Counted from the stretch's first letter, positions 16,107 through 24,757 are shown. The stretch is 38,590 bases of DNA from Rhodovulum sp. (GCA_020637615.1 JACKKC010000030.1:1-38590), one strand, 5' to 3'. Made by a program: numbers and translations. Notes: generated by a model from the letters alone, not told the origin.

Positions 16107-16544
16107 ATGCCCGAGGATCGGTTCTACGAAGGCGACGGCCCCGGGCCCGAGGCCGCGGAGCGGTTTCGCTCCATGGGCGAGATGCTGTGGCTCCTGCGCC
16201 GGTCGCCGCACCATGCCGGATGGGGTCCCGAGGAGGTCGAGCGCAACCTGCTGCACCCGCTGTCGATGGGGCAGGCGCGGGTGTTTCACCGCCGCGGCAT
16301 GCCGGTCGGATTCGCGACCTGGGCCTGGCTCGATGCCGGGGCGGCGGGGCTGGCGCGGGACGGCCGGGTCGAACGGGACGGCTGGCGCAGCGGTCCGGAT
16401 CTCTGGATCGTCGACCTCGTCGCGCCCTTCGGCGATGTCCGGTCGATCGTGCGGGAAATGCGGAACCTGCTGCCGGACGCCGACGTCTCGCTCGCTCTGC
16501 AGCGATTTCCTGATCGATTCCTGAGGTTTGCCGATACGGGTTGA
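16107..16544 (+). CDS. RTX toxin-activating lysine acyltransferase (HlyC/CyaC type), orphan
   Basis: HlyC-type enzymes move a fatty acyl chain from acyl-ACP to internal lysines of RTX toxins and so activate them. From ATG 16107 (ribosome-binding site GGGAGG at 16096-16101) the product is 145 residues. The family landmarks are in order: GEMLWLLRRSPHHAGW with catalytic His36, ARVFHRRGMPVGFATWAWLD (57-76), and WIVDLVAPFGD with Asp103. The protein is shorter than HlyC (about 170 residues), mainly at the C-terminus. Upstream in-frame starts (16086 ATG, 15969 GTG) are possible. No RTX repeat protein or type I secretion gene is in the window, so its target lies elsewhere or is not a toxin. Confidence 0.82.
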   Translation: MPEDRFYEGDGPGPEAAERFRSMGEMLWLLRRSPHHAGWGPEEVERNLLHPLSMGQARVFHRRGMPVGFATWAWLDAGAAGLARDGRVERDGWRSGPDLWIVDLVAPFGDVRSIVREMRNLLPDADVSLALQRFPDRFLRFADTG

Positions 16545-16908
16545 GTGTGTGCGTGAAGGTGACTGTACCCGGTTCCGTTGTGATGAATGCGGTCCTTGTG
16601 GCCGCATTCGTGCGTTCAGGGGCCGGCATCGCGTCGCAGGCATCCGGGCGAACCGATCGGCCAAGGGACACTTCGAACCGGCAGTAGCAAGGCCCTGCCT
16701 CGCGCCGGTTCGTCGGCTGGAGCGCGCGAGCGCGGAGGCCGATGGGGGGTGGGGTTTCACCGTCGGTGGGTAATCCGCGCGCGCCTGACTGGCGGGCGCG
16801 CTTGTCGCGCCTGCCGGGGGCAGCCAGGCGCGCGCGGATTTGTCTGAGGCAAAATCCGCGAAGAGAATGCTCCGCCGTCACGGCGGAACCGGCACCTGTC
16901 CGAGGCAA
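16545..16908. other. Gene-free spacer between convergent genes, with two hairpins
   Basis: No gene is recognised. A stem GAATGCGG (16585-16592) / CCGCATTC (16602-16609), about 40 nt after the acyltransferase stop, may end its transcript, although there is no T-run. A much larger hairpin occupies 16772-16840. The rest is GC-rich and shows nothing further. Confidence 0.5.
16772..16840. repeat. Large inverted repeat with 16-bp perfect arms
   Basis: AATCCGCGCGCGCCTG (16772-16787) is the exact reverse complement of 16825-16840. Inside, GGCGGGCGCG (16791-16800) pairs with CGCGCCTGCC with one G-U. The whole would fold as one long bulged hairpin. It lies between convergent genes. A half-arm (AATCCGCG) is repeated again at 16853-16860. 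Confidence 0.6.
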
Positions 16909-19900
16909 TCATTTGGCGATGGTATCACACACATCCGGCGCGTCCGACTCGCCGAGATAGCGGGTCCGCCGTGCGGCGTCGAAGCTTCCGCGGGCGAGCG
17001 CGCAGGCCCGCGGCACGCTGAGGATGTCCCATAGCCGCACCGCGCCGTCGTCCCCGGCCGAGGCGAAGCGCGTGCCGTCGGGGTGCCGGGCCAGCCGCCA
17101 GATCGTGGCGCCGTGGGCGCCCGGCAGATCCGCGATGCGCCGCCCCGATTGCAGATCCCAGACATGCAGCCCGCCGCGTCGGTCGGCGGCGACGATGGTG
17201 ACGTTGTCATCGAGCACGATCGCGTCGGTGACGCCGCCGGCATGGCCTGCGAATTCGGACATCCTTGCGCCGGTGTCGGTCGCCCAGACCGAGACGACCT
17301 CGTCGCTCGAGCCGGCGACGAGGTAGCGGCCGTTCGGGCTGAAGGCGACGGTCCAGATCACGTCATCGTCCACCATGAGCCGCATGGGCGCGGATTCGGT
17401 GGCGGTGTCCCAGATCGCGACCTGTCCGGAGGTGAGGGCCGCGGCGATGCGGCTGCCGTCCGAGGAGACCGCCGCGCGGGTGATCGCGCCGGCGAAGGGG
17501 CCGAAGCTGCGCCGTTCCGCGCCGGTGTCGAGATCCCAGAGCCGCAGCGTGGTGTCGCTGGCGCTCAGCAGCCCCTTGCCGTCGGGGAGGAAGGCGAGCG
17601 ACCAGATCGCGTCGGGGGCGGCGGCGAGATGGGCGACCTCCGCGCCGGAGGCGGTCTCGCGCAGCCGCACCTGCCCGCTCCGGTCGGCGCTGGCGAGCAG
17701 CGATCCGTCGGGCGAGAGCGCGACCGCCCAGACCGCGTCCTCGTGGCCGTGGAAGACCCGCGGCGGCGCCGTGCCAGCGGCATCCCGCAGCGTGACCGCG
17801 CCGCTGTCGTCGCCGGTGGCGACGAGGTCCGCGCCGAGCGCGACGCTCTTGGCGCGCGCACCCGGGACCCGGTGCGTGATCGCCAGCGGCGGGGCGCTGT
17901 CGAGCCGCCAGAAGCGCACGAGCTGGTCGGCACCGAGGCTCGCCGCGCCCCGCCCGTCGGATGAAGCCGCGAGGTCGAGCACGGCGCCCTGGTGGCCGGG
18001 CGGCGAGGCGCCGGCGGCCCTGCCCGCCGCGACGTCCCAGACCGCGAGGCGGCCGCCGGAGGTCCCGCCGTAGAGCGTGCCGCCGCCCGGGGCGAAGGCG
18101 AGTGCGGCGACGTGATCGCCGGGCTCGAAGGCGGTTCCGAGCAGCTCGCCCCCGGGGAAGCTCGCCAGCGCCGAGGTTCCGTCGCTGCTGGCGGTGGCGA
18201 AGAGATCGCCCTCCGGGCTGAACGCGAGCTGCCAGACGTCGCTGGAATGCGCCTCGGTGATGGGCGGGAAGACCGGGCCGCCGGCGGGATAGTGCCAGGC
18301 GAAGATCTCGCCCGACCCGGCGCCGGCCAGGATCGCCTCGCCGTCGGGGCTGAAGGCGACGCTGGTGAAGTCGCCGCTGCGGTGGGCCAGCGGGCTCTGC
18401 GCCGTCTCGCCGCCCTGCAGGTCCCAGAGCCGGATCGCGCCTTCCTCCCCGACCGAGGCGACCACGTCGCCGCCGGGGTCGATGGCCGCGCCCCAGAGCA
18501 CGTCCGCCGCCGTGCCGATCGGCATGGGCGTTCCCAGCGACCCCTCCGCGACCGGCCAGCGGACCAGCTGGCCGGACGTGCCGACGGCCACCAGCGAGGT
18601 CCCGTCGGGGGTGAAGACGAGATCCTCGATGCCGCCGATGCCGGCCTCGACCTGGTCGCCGACGGGCTGGCGGCTGCGGGCGTCGAGCATGGCCACGGTG
18701 CCGTCGCGCCGGCCCAGCGCCGCGAAGGCGCCGTCCGCGCTCAGGGCCAGCGAATGGGCATCGCCCGCGGCGACGGCGCTGCCCAGGGGGACCGGCGATC
18801 CGGCGGCGAGCACGCGGCGCGCGGCGACCAGGGCGGCGCGCGCGTCGAAGGTGGCGGCGGGCGAGGCGGCCTGGCCCATGGATTGCGCCGCGAGTTCGAG
18901 CGCCAGCAGCGGATCTTCGGTCACGAGCCCCAGCGAGACCGCGCCGAGCGCGCTGGCGAAACGCTCGGTGGCGACCGCGGTCGCGTCCTGCGCGATGCCT
19001 TCGTTCAGCCGGGCGCGGCGGGATTCGGTGAAGGCGACGATGGAGGCGGCGGTGGCGCCGGCGGCGAGCAGGCTGAGGGCGCTGATCGCCACCGCGCGGC
19101 GGCGGCGGGCGCGCACCTCGCCCGCGGCGGCGGCGGCCTCGGCCCGGTCGCGGGCCTCCACCGAGGCGTCGAGGAAGTCGCGTTCGAGCGCCCCGGCGGT
19201 CTCGGCGTTCTTCTCCAGCCATTCGAGCGCGAAGACCAGGCGGCCGCCGCGGAGCAGGAGGTCGGGGTCGCGATCGCCGGCGATCCAGTCCTCGGCGAGC
19301 TGGACGAGGCGCACGCGCACGCGCAGGTCCGCGCGGGATTCGTCGATCCATTCGCGCAGCCGCGGCCAGGAGCGCAGGAGCGCCTCGTGGGCGATCTGCA
19401 CCCGGCGGTCGTCCACGGTCAGGAGCCGGGCTTCGGTCAGCCGCTCGATCACCCGGCGCAGGGTGTCGGCGTCCTGGGCGCGATCGAGCTCGGCGCGGTC
19501 GAGGATGCGGCGCGAATCGGAGGTCCCCTCGCCGGGCGTGACGAGGTTGAGCAGGAGCCGCCGGGCGGTGGCGCGCTCGGTGTCGTCGAAGCGCTCGTCG
19601 AAGACCCTGTCGGCGGTCTGGCGGATCGCGCCGGCGACGCCGCCGGTGCCGCGATAGCCTTCGAGCGTCAGCGTCGAGCCCTTGCGGCGCGCCCAGGTCT
19701 CGACGAGCGCATGGGAGATCAGCGGCAGCGAGCCCGCCTCGCCGCCGGCGTCGTCGACGATGGCATCGACGAGGTTGCGCTCGAGGTAATAGCCCGCGGC
19801 CCGCGCCGGCTCGACGATCGCCCGGCGGAGTTCGGGGGCGCTCATCGGCCCCACGAGGACCTGGTTGTGGGTGATGGCTTCGGCGAGCCAGGGCAGGGCG

Positions 19901-21372
19901 GCGCAGGCGGCATAGAAATCGGCGCGGATCGCGAGCACGATGCGGAAGACGCTGTCGGACGGATCGGTGATCGCCGCCAGGGCATCGATGAAGCCCTGCC
20001 GCTGGCCGGGGCCGTTGAGGGTGAAGAGCTCCTCGAACTGGTCGACCACGAGCACGCGGCCGGCCGCGCGGCCGCATTCCGCCGCGACCTGGCGCGCGAG
20101 CGTCGGGCGGGCGAGGAAGTCGTCGAGGCCGATGCTCGCGGCGCCGGCTTCCGTGGAGCCGCCGCGCAGCCGGAAGAAGAGCTCCGACAGGGCGTCGCGC
20201 CCCGGCGTGAAGACGTCGATCCGCCAGTGCTCGCTGCCGGGGATGGCGCCGTCGCGCAGGGAAGCGACGAGGCCGGCGCGGATCAGCGAGGACTTGCCGC
20301 TGCCCGAGGGCCCGCCGATGACGAGCACGCGCTGGGCGCGCATCCGCTGGAGCAGGCTCTCGACCATTGTCTCGCGGCCGAAGAACTTGCCGCTGTCTTC
20401 GGGCTGGAAGGCCCCGAGGCCGAGATAGGGGCAGGCGGCGTCGTTCGCGCCCGGGCCCGAGCGGGCGGCCTCGGTCCCGAGCACCTCCGTCGGCCGGGAG
20501 GCGGCGAGCCGGGCCATGGCGTCATGCGCCGCGGCGCGGAACGAGTCGATGGTCTCGATGCGATCCTGCGGCACCGGCGCCAGCGCCTCGCGCATGAGCG
20601 GCCGCCAGGCTTCGGGGAGCCGGTCGAGCGCCGCTTCGGTCTCGCCCGGCGGCGGGGGCGGCTCGCCCGCGACCGCGTACCAGAGCACCGCCGCGGCGGC
20701 GAAGACATCCGCCGCCGGCGTGACCTGGGCCTCGCGGTCGAGCTGTTCGGGGGCGCGGAAGGCGGGCGTCCCGCCGATCAGCGTCATGGTATCGCCGCGC
20801 TTGGCGAGATCCTTGGCAATGCCGAGATCGGCGATCATGATGCGCTCGGCGCGCGCGTCCGACGGCCCGCAGCCGGGGTGGCCGCCGGGCCGCGGGCTCG
20901 GGTTGCCCATGCTCTGGAAGAGGATGTTGTCGGGCTTGATGTCGCGATGCACCACGCCCGCGCGGTGGATCGCCGCCAGCCCGTCGGCCATGGCGTCCAC
21001 GAGCGCCATGGTGCAGTCGAGGTCGAGCCCGCGCATCGGCCCGTCGCGCCCCTGCACGGCGGCCTCGGCGACCTTGCGGGTCAGGGTGCCGAGATCGGCG
21101 AAGTCCATGACGATATAGGGACGCCCGTCCGGCAGGCGCCCGACGTCGTGCACGCCGATGACGCTATGCGACCGGATCCGGCGCAGGAGGCGCGCCTCCT
21201 CGATGAAGCGCGCCTGAAAATCCGCGCCACGGTCGTCCGCGCCGCAATCGAGGATCTTTATGGCGACCTGGGACTCGAGTTCCTCATCCCAGGCGAGAGT
21301 GACCGTCGCGAAGGCGCCGCGAGCGATCTCCCGCCGCACCACATAGCGCCCAACATAGTCGGGAACGGCCAT
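16909..21372 (-). CDS. Ser/Thr protein kinase - STAND NTPase - transmembrane - WD40 protein
   Basis: The 1487-residue signalling protein has four parts. Residues 1-285 are a Hanks-type kinase with all key residues: glycine loop IARGAFATV, Lys39 in VAIKIL, HRD at 142-144 (VVHRDIKPDN), DLG at 182-184 in place of DFG, and APE at 207-209. Residues about 314-760 form an nSTAND-type NTPase: YLGLGAFQPEDSGKFFGRE, Walker A GGPSGSGKS (353-361), Walker B VLVVDQFEELF (Asp444). A membrane helix spans about 760-782. From about 870 to the end come roughly fourteen WD40 blades (FSPDG...RLWD, enough for two propellers). STAND modules usually assemble on sensing a ligand through the repeats. If the helix is inserted, the propellers are periplasmic and the kinase cytoplasmic. 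A secreted-protein gene lies 6 nt upstream. Confidence 0.9.
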   Translation of the reverse strand: MAVPDYVGRYVVRREIARGAFATVTLAWDEELESQVAIKILDCGADDRGADFQARFIEEARLLRRIRSHSVIGVHDVGRLPDGRPYIVMDFADLGTLTRKVAEAAVQGRDGPMRGLDLDCTMALVDAMADGLAAIHRAGVVHRDIKPDNILFQSMGNPSPRPGGHPGCGPSDARAERIMIADLGIAKDLAKRGDTMTLIGGTPAFRAPEQLDREAQVTPAADVFAAAAVLWYAVAGEPPPPPGETEAALDRLPEAWRPLMREALAPVPQDRIETIDSFRAAAHDAMARLAASRPTEVLGTEAARSGPGANDAACPYLGLGAFQPEDSGKFFGRETMVESLLQRMRAQRVLVIGGPSGSGKSSLIRAGLVASLRDGAIPGSEHWRIDVFTPGRDALSELFFRLRGGSTEAGAASIGLDDFLARPTLARQVAAECGRAAGRVLVVDQFEELFTLNGPGQRQGFIDALAAITDPSDSVFRIVLAIRADFYAACAALPWLAEAITHNQVLVGPMSAPELRRAIVEPARAAGYYLERNLVDAIVDDAGGEAGSLPLISHALVETWARRKGSTLTLEGYRGTGGVAGAIRQTADRVFDERFDDTERATARRLLLNLVTPGEGTSDSRRILDRAELDRAQDADTLRRVIERLTEARLLTVDDRRVQIAHEALLRSWPRLREWIDESRADLRVRVRLVQLAEDWIAGDRDPDLLLRGGRLVFALEWLEKNAETAGALERDFLDASVEARDRAEAAAAAGEVRARRRRAVAISALSLLAAGATAASIVAFTESRRARLNEGIAQDATAVATERFASALGAVSLGLVTEDPLLALELAAQSMGQAASPAATFDARAALVAARRVLAAGSPVPLGSAVAAGDAHSLALSADGAFAALGRRDGTVAMLDARSRQPVGDQVEAGIGGIEDLVFTPDGTSLVAVGTSGQLVRWPVAEGSLGTPMPIGTAADVLWGAAIDPGGDVVASVGEEGAIRLWDLQGGETAQSPLAHRSGDFTSVAFSPDGEAILAGAGSGEIFAWHYPAGGPVFPPITEAHSSDVWQLAFSPEGDLFATASSDGTSALASFPGGELLGTAFEPGDHVAALAFAPGGGTLYGGTSGGRLAVWDVAAGRAAGASPPGHQGAVLDLAASSDGRGAASLGADQLVRFWRLDSAPPLAITHRVPGARAKSVALGADLVATGDDSGAVTLRDAAGTAPPRVFHGHEDAVWAVALSPDGSLLASADRSGQVRLRETASGAEVAHLAAAPDAIWSLAFLPDGKGLLSASDTTLRLWDLDTGAERRSFGPFAGAITRAAVSSDGSRIAAALTSGQVAIWDTATESAPMRLMVDDDVIWTVAFSPNGRYLVAGSSDEVVSVWATDTGARMSEFAGHAGGVTDAIVLDDNVTIVAADRRGGLHVWDLQSGRRIADLPGAHGATIWRLARHPDGTRFASAGDDGAVRLWDILSVPRACALARGSFDAARRTRYLGESDAPDVCDTIAK

Positions 21373-21378
21373 CTGCGC

Positions 21379-21831
21379 TCATTGCTGGAGGAGCGACGCG
21401 GCATCGTAGCAGGCGACCTTCTCCGGGTCGAGAATGTCGTGGTTGCGGTCGGCCGCGGAGACGCAGAGCGTCACCGCCTCGCCGCGCAATTCGGTCGATG
21501 CCGCGCCGGTGGTGACGTAGTTCGGATAATCGGCGGTCGGGTGCCAGTCGCCCTGCTCGACGCCATAGGTCGGCTCGGCATTGTTGCTGACCTGGCGGAC
21601 GGTGAAGTTTTCGCCCCACCAGACATGGATGTGGTTCTTGGACATGTCGGGCAGGAAATTGGCCTCGAAGACGAGGCCGAGTTCGCTGCCATCCGCCGCG
21701 GCCGAGGCGATCGCGACCTCGCAGCCGTCGACCGGGCAGGCGTTGGATTCCTGCGCCTGCACGGGTGCGGCGAGGGCGAGCGCCGTCACCGTTGCTGAAA
21801 GCAGCGCCGATCCGTGAAAGAAGTCTTGCAT
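21379..21831 (-). CDS. Unrecognised secreted small protein, in operon with the kinase
   Basis: The 150-residue product has a classic Sec signal (cleavage likely after PVQA, residue 26). Its mature domain has four cysteines (32, 37, 123, 141), which could form two disulfides. A conserved-looking core reads FEANFLPDMSKNHIHVWWGENF and later GDWHPTADYPNYVTTG (approximate excerpts). I do not recognise a family. The mature protein is aromatic- and histidine-containing, compact and periplasmic. It precedes the kinase-WD40 gene by only 6 nt, so they should be co-transcribed. The kinase's WD40 propellers may also be periplasmic, so this protein is a candidate ligand or partner; that is inference only. 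Confidence 0.75.
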   Translation of the reverse strand: MQDFFHGSALLSATVTALALAAPVQAQESNACPVDGCEVAIASAAADGSELGLVFEANFLPDMSKNHIHVWWGENFTVRQVSNNAEPTYGVEQGDWHPTADYPNYVTTGAASTELRGEAVTLCVSAADRNHDILDPEKVACYDAASLLQQ

Positions 21832-21963
21832 GGTAGGAACCCCATCTTCGCGCGCCGGTTCGGCGGATGCCGCATTCCGGTCGATTTCCAGGTCGGCCGC
21901 CGCACCGAATCTGCTAGGTTCGGCTCATGGCCCTCGTCGGGGCCGGCCGGAGATGCCTACGCC

Positions 21964-22839
21964 ATGACGACCGCAGCCGTGCTGATCGCGGACATATCGG
22001 GCAGCACACCCCTCTACGAGCGCGACGGGAACGAACGCGCCCTGCACGAGATTGACCAATGCCTCAATCGATTGCAAGCCGTCATTCATCGTGAGGGTGG
22101 CGAGTACGTCAGCTCGAAGGGGGACGATGTACTCTGCCTTTTCGACGATCCGGACCTGGCGTTTCTTGCTGCTCGCCGGATGCTGGTGGAGGGGCCGTCG
22201 CAAATTCTGTCGATCCATGCGGGCCTCTACTGGGGCGAACTGGTGCGGCTGGGGGGGAATGTCTACGGCAAGCCCGTCTATACGGCGGCGCGGCTCGCCG
22301 CACTCGCCAAGCCCGGGGAACTCCTGCTCGGCGATACCGTCTTCGCGCGCCTCAGCCCGGTGGAGCGCGGCCGGCTGACGGCGATCGGCGCCATCCATCT
22401 CAAGGGCAAGGCCGCGCCCTCGGAGGTCTATTCCTATCTGGCGGCGGATGCGAGCCAGCTGACCGAGGTCGAGGCGGTGCCGGCGCGCGATGCGGGGCGC
22501 TGGGCGCATTCCGTGCTCCTGCGCTTCGGCGGCGTGGACTGGCGGATCGGCGAGGGCGAGACGCTCTCGGTCGGGCGGGCGCTCGCCTGCGATCTGGTGG
22601 TGACCGAGCCCTTCGTGTCGCGGCGGCATGCGACGGTGGCGGTGGCGCGCGGCCTCGTGGAATTCACCGACCACAGCTCGACCGGCAGTTATGTGGTGGC
22701 CGGCGACGGGCGAGAATACGAATTGTGCCGCCGGACGATGGTGCTCAGCGGCGAGGGCGCGATCTCGCTCGGCGAGCCGAGCGGCGGCCACGGCGTGGCG
22801 ACCCTGCATTTTGTCGTGGAGGCCAGGGCCAGGGGTTGA
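21964..22839 (+). CDS. Class III nucleotide cyclase-like domain fused to an FHA domain
   Basis: The 291-residue protein has an N-terminal class III adenylate/guanylate cyclase domain. Metal aspartates are Asp10 (LIADISGSTPLYE) and Asp54 (SSKGDDVLCLF). Lys52 is in the substrate-base position, and AARL (108-111) keeps Arg110. The residue normally Asn in VNxAAR is Tyr106 (VYTAAR), so activity or specificity may be unusual. The C-terminal FHA domain, a phosphothreonine reader, shows LSVGR (Arg205), VSRRH (219-222) and DHSSTGSYV. It is divergent from the kinase operon across 132 bp, and a kinase-FHA pair suggests phosphorylation-dependent docking. No membrane segment or signal peptide is present. 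Confidence 0.85.
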   Translation: MTTAAVLIADISGSTPLYERDGNERALHEIDQCLNRLQAVIHREGGEYVSSKGDDVLCLFDDPDLAFLAARRMLVEGPSQILSIHAGLYWGELVRLGGNVYGKPVYTAARLAALAKPGELLLGDTVFARLSPVERGRLTAIGAIHLKGKAAPSEVYSYLAADASQLTEVEAVPARDAGRWAHSVLLRFGGVDWRIGEGETLSVGRALACDLVVTEPFVSRRHATVAVARGLVEFTDHSSTGSYVVAGDGREYELCRRTMVLSGEGAISLGEPSGGHGVATLHFVVEARARG

Positions 22840-22848
22840 TTGCGCGGG

Positions 22849-22902
22849 TTTTTGCAAATGGTTCGCAAAAACATTGACAACCGCGCCGCCCATGCCTATT
22901 CC
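22849..22902 (+). promoter_or_regulatory. Promoter of the metal transporter operon with a Fur-family-like operator
   Basis: An imperfect 23-bp palindrome TTTTTGC-AAATGGTTC-GCAAAAA lies at 22849-22871. It directly abuts TTGACA (-35, 22874-22879), with TATTCC as -10 (22897-22902) after a 17-bp spacer. AT-rich palindromes of this type are operators of Fur-family repressors (Mur or Zur in alphaproteobacteria). Metal-dependent repression of the transporter is expected. Confidence 0.6.
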
Positions 22903-22919
22903 TCTTGCAAGGCGCGGGG

Positions 22920-23927
22920 ATGCGCCGAGCGACAAGTCCGGAGTTACAATTGCCGATCACCAGGCGTTCCCTGCTGGCAACGGGTCTGGCCGCCGCGTCT
23001 GCCGCGGCGAGCGGGCGCTTCCGCCCGGCGCTGGCGGCCGAGGCGTCGGTCGGCGTCGTGGCGACCACGGGCATGATCGCCGATGCCGCGCGCCAGATCG
23101 GCGGCGATCGGGTCGAGGTCCGCGCATTGATGGGGCCGGGGGTCGATCCGCATTCCTATCGCCAGACCCGCACCGACATTCTCGCGATGACGCGCGCCGA
23201 CATCGTGCTCTGGCACGGGCTCTATCTCGAGGCGCAGATGGAGGCGTTCCTGACCGAGCTCGGGGGCAAGCGCCGCGTGGTGGCCGTGGCAGAACAACTT
23301 CCGCGGGAAGCGTTGATCCATCACGACAGCTATGCCGACAAGTTCGATCCGCATGTCTGGATGGATCCCGGCCTCTGGTCGGGGGTCGTGGCCGCGGTGC
23401 GCGATGCGCTCGTCGATCTGCGGCCGGAATCGGCGGATTTCTTCGGCGCGAATGCGGAGGCGCATCTCGCCGAGGTCGCGGCGCTCGACGAATACGTCGC
23501 GACGATCACCGCGAGCATCGCTCCGGACCGGCGGGTGCTGGTGACGGCGCATGATGCCTTCAAGTATTTCGGGGCGGCCAACGATTTCGAGGTGATGGGC
23601 ATCCAGGGGATCTCCACCGAGAGCGAGGCGGGCCTGAGCCGGATCGCGGAACTGGTCGACGTGCTCGTGGAGCGCGACATCGGCGCGGTCTTCGTCGAAT
23701 CCTCGGTGTCGGACCGCAACGTGCGCGCCCTGATCGAGGGCGCGGCGGCGCGCGGCCACGAGGTGAGCATCGGCGGGCAGCTCTATTCGGACGCCATGGG
23801 GCCGGAGGGTAGCTACGAGGGCACCTATCTCGGCATGATCGATCACAACGCCACCCTTATCGCCCGCGCGCTCGGCGGCGACGCGCCGGAGCGGGGCATG
23901 CAGGGCCTCCTGGCGGCCGGGACGTGA
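22920..23927 (+). CDS. troA: Mn/Zn ABC transporter substrate-binding protein, TroA-like
   Basis: This is a periplasmic cluster 9 metal receptor. The 335-residue product has a twin-arginine-like signal (ITRRSLLATGLAAASAAAS). The ligand set is TroA-like: His78 in DPHSYRQTRTD, His145 in FDPHVWMDPG, His211 in VTAHDAFKYFG and Asp291 in LYSDAMGPEGSYEGTY. A third ligand of His, rather than the Glu of PsaA/MntC, fits Zn or Mn binding of the TroA kind. There is no His-rich loop of ZnuA type. The ATG at 22920 follows AAGG; a TTG at 22950 with a well-placed GGAG (22940-22943) is an equally good start and gives a shorter signal. Confidence 0.88.
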   Translation: MRRATSPELQLPITRRSLLATGLAAASAAASGRFRPALAAEASVGVVATTGMIADAARQIGGDRVEVRALMGPGVDPHSYRQTRTDILAMTRADIVLWHGLYLEAQMEAFLTELGGKRRVVAVAEQLPREALIHHDSYADKFDPHVWMDPGLWSGVVAAVRDALVDLRPESADFFGANAEAHLAEVAALDEYVATITASIAPDRRVLVTAHDAFKYFGAANDFEVMGIQGISTESEAGLSRIAELVDVLVERDIGAVFVESSVSDRNVRALIEGAAARGHEVSIGGQLYSDAMGPEGSYEGTYLGMIDHNATLIARALGGDAPERGMQGLLAAGT

Positions 23928-23941
23928 GAGAGAGCTTGAAG

Positions 23942-24757
23942 ATGACAATGCAATCCGTTGAACTCGCATCGGAAGCCGGGCAGGTCATCCGGTCGGATCT
24001 GGCCGCGGACGCGCCGCTGGCGCTGCGCGGCATGACCGTGTCCTACGGCCAGAAGCCGGCGGTCTTCTCGGTGGATGCGACCTTTCCCTCAGCGGCGATG
24101 TCCGCGATCGTCGGGCCCAACGGCGCGGGCAAGTCGACGCTGCTGAAGGCGGCGCTCGGCATCGTGCCGCGGCTTTCGGGGCAAGTGACCGTCTTCGGTG
24201 CGCCGCTGGCCGAGATGCGCCGCCGCATCGCCTATGTGCCGCAGCGGGCTTCGGTCGACTGGGATTTCCCGACCCGCGTGCGCGACGTCGTGGCGATGGG
24301 GCTCTACCGCGAGCTCGGCCTTCTCGGGCTGATGCGTCCGCGGCATCGGGCGCAGGTGCAGGTCTGTCTGGAGCGGGTCGGCATGGCGGATTTCGCCGAT
24401 CGCCAGATCGGCCAGCTCTCGGGCGGCCAGCAGCAGCGGGTGTTTCTCGCCCGCGCGCTGGCGCAGGGCGCCGATCTCTACCTGCTCGACGAGCCCTTCG
24501 CCGGGGTCGATGCCGCCACCGAGAAGGCGATCATCGACGTGCTGAAGGCGCTGAAGGCGGAAGGCAGGGCGGTGGTCTGCGTTCATCACGACCTTGCCAC
24601 CGTCGCGGAATATTTCGACCATGTCCTGCTGATCAATGTGCGCAAGGTGGCCGAGGGGCCGGTGGCCCGCGTCTTCAACGGCGCCAACCTCCAGGCGACC
24701 TACGGCGGGCGGCTGGCCACCGCGCATATCGACCAGCTGAAGCTGCCGGTGGCCTGA
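23942..24757 (+). CDS. troB: Mn/Zn ABC transporter ATP-binding protein
   Basis: The 271-residue ATPase energises the metal importer. The Walker A motif is GPNGAGKST (58-66), the Q-loop is VPQRASVDWDFP (Gln101), the signature is LSGGQQQR (159-166), and Walker B is LYLLDEPFAGVD (Asp183, Glu184). A switch histidine is present in CVHHDL. VDWDFPTRVRDVV after the Q-loop is typical of the Mn/Zn/Fe chelate group. ATG 23942 is 14 nt after the troA stop; a GTG overlapping that stop is less likely. The first 20 or so residues are an extension of unknown use. Confidence 0.92.
   Translation: MTMQSVELASEAGQVIRSDLAADAPLALRGMTVSYGQKPAVFSVDATFPSAAMSAIVGPNGAGKSTLLKAALGIVPRLSGQVTVFGAPLAEMRRRIAYVPQRASVDWDFPTRVRDVVAMGLYRELGLLGLMRPRHRAQVQVCLERVGMADFADRQIGQLSGGQQQRVFLARALAQGADLYLLDEPFAGVDAATEKAIIDVLKALKAEGRAVVCVHHDLATVAEYFDHVLLINVRKVAEGPVARVFNGANLQATYGGRLATAHIDQLKLPVA

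Noticed and set aside
16545..16908. Possible small RNA gene or tRNA in the spacer
   Set aside because: The hairpins do not form a cloverleaf, and no CCA-type acceptor or known RNA pattern is visible.
17992..21798. A 1268-residue plus-strand frame opposite the kinase
   Set aside because: It is a shadow: the minus strand encodes intact kinase, NTPase and WD40 motifs, while the plus frame has low-complexity Gly/Ala/Arg/Glu composition.
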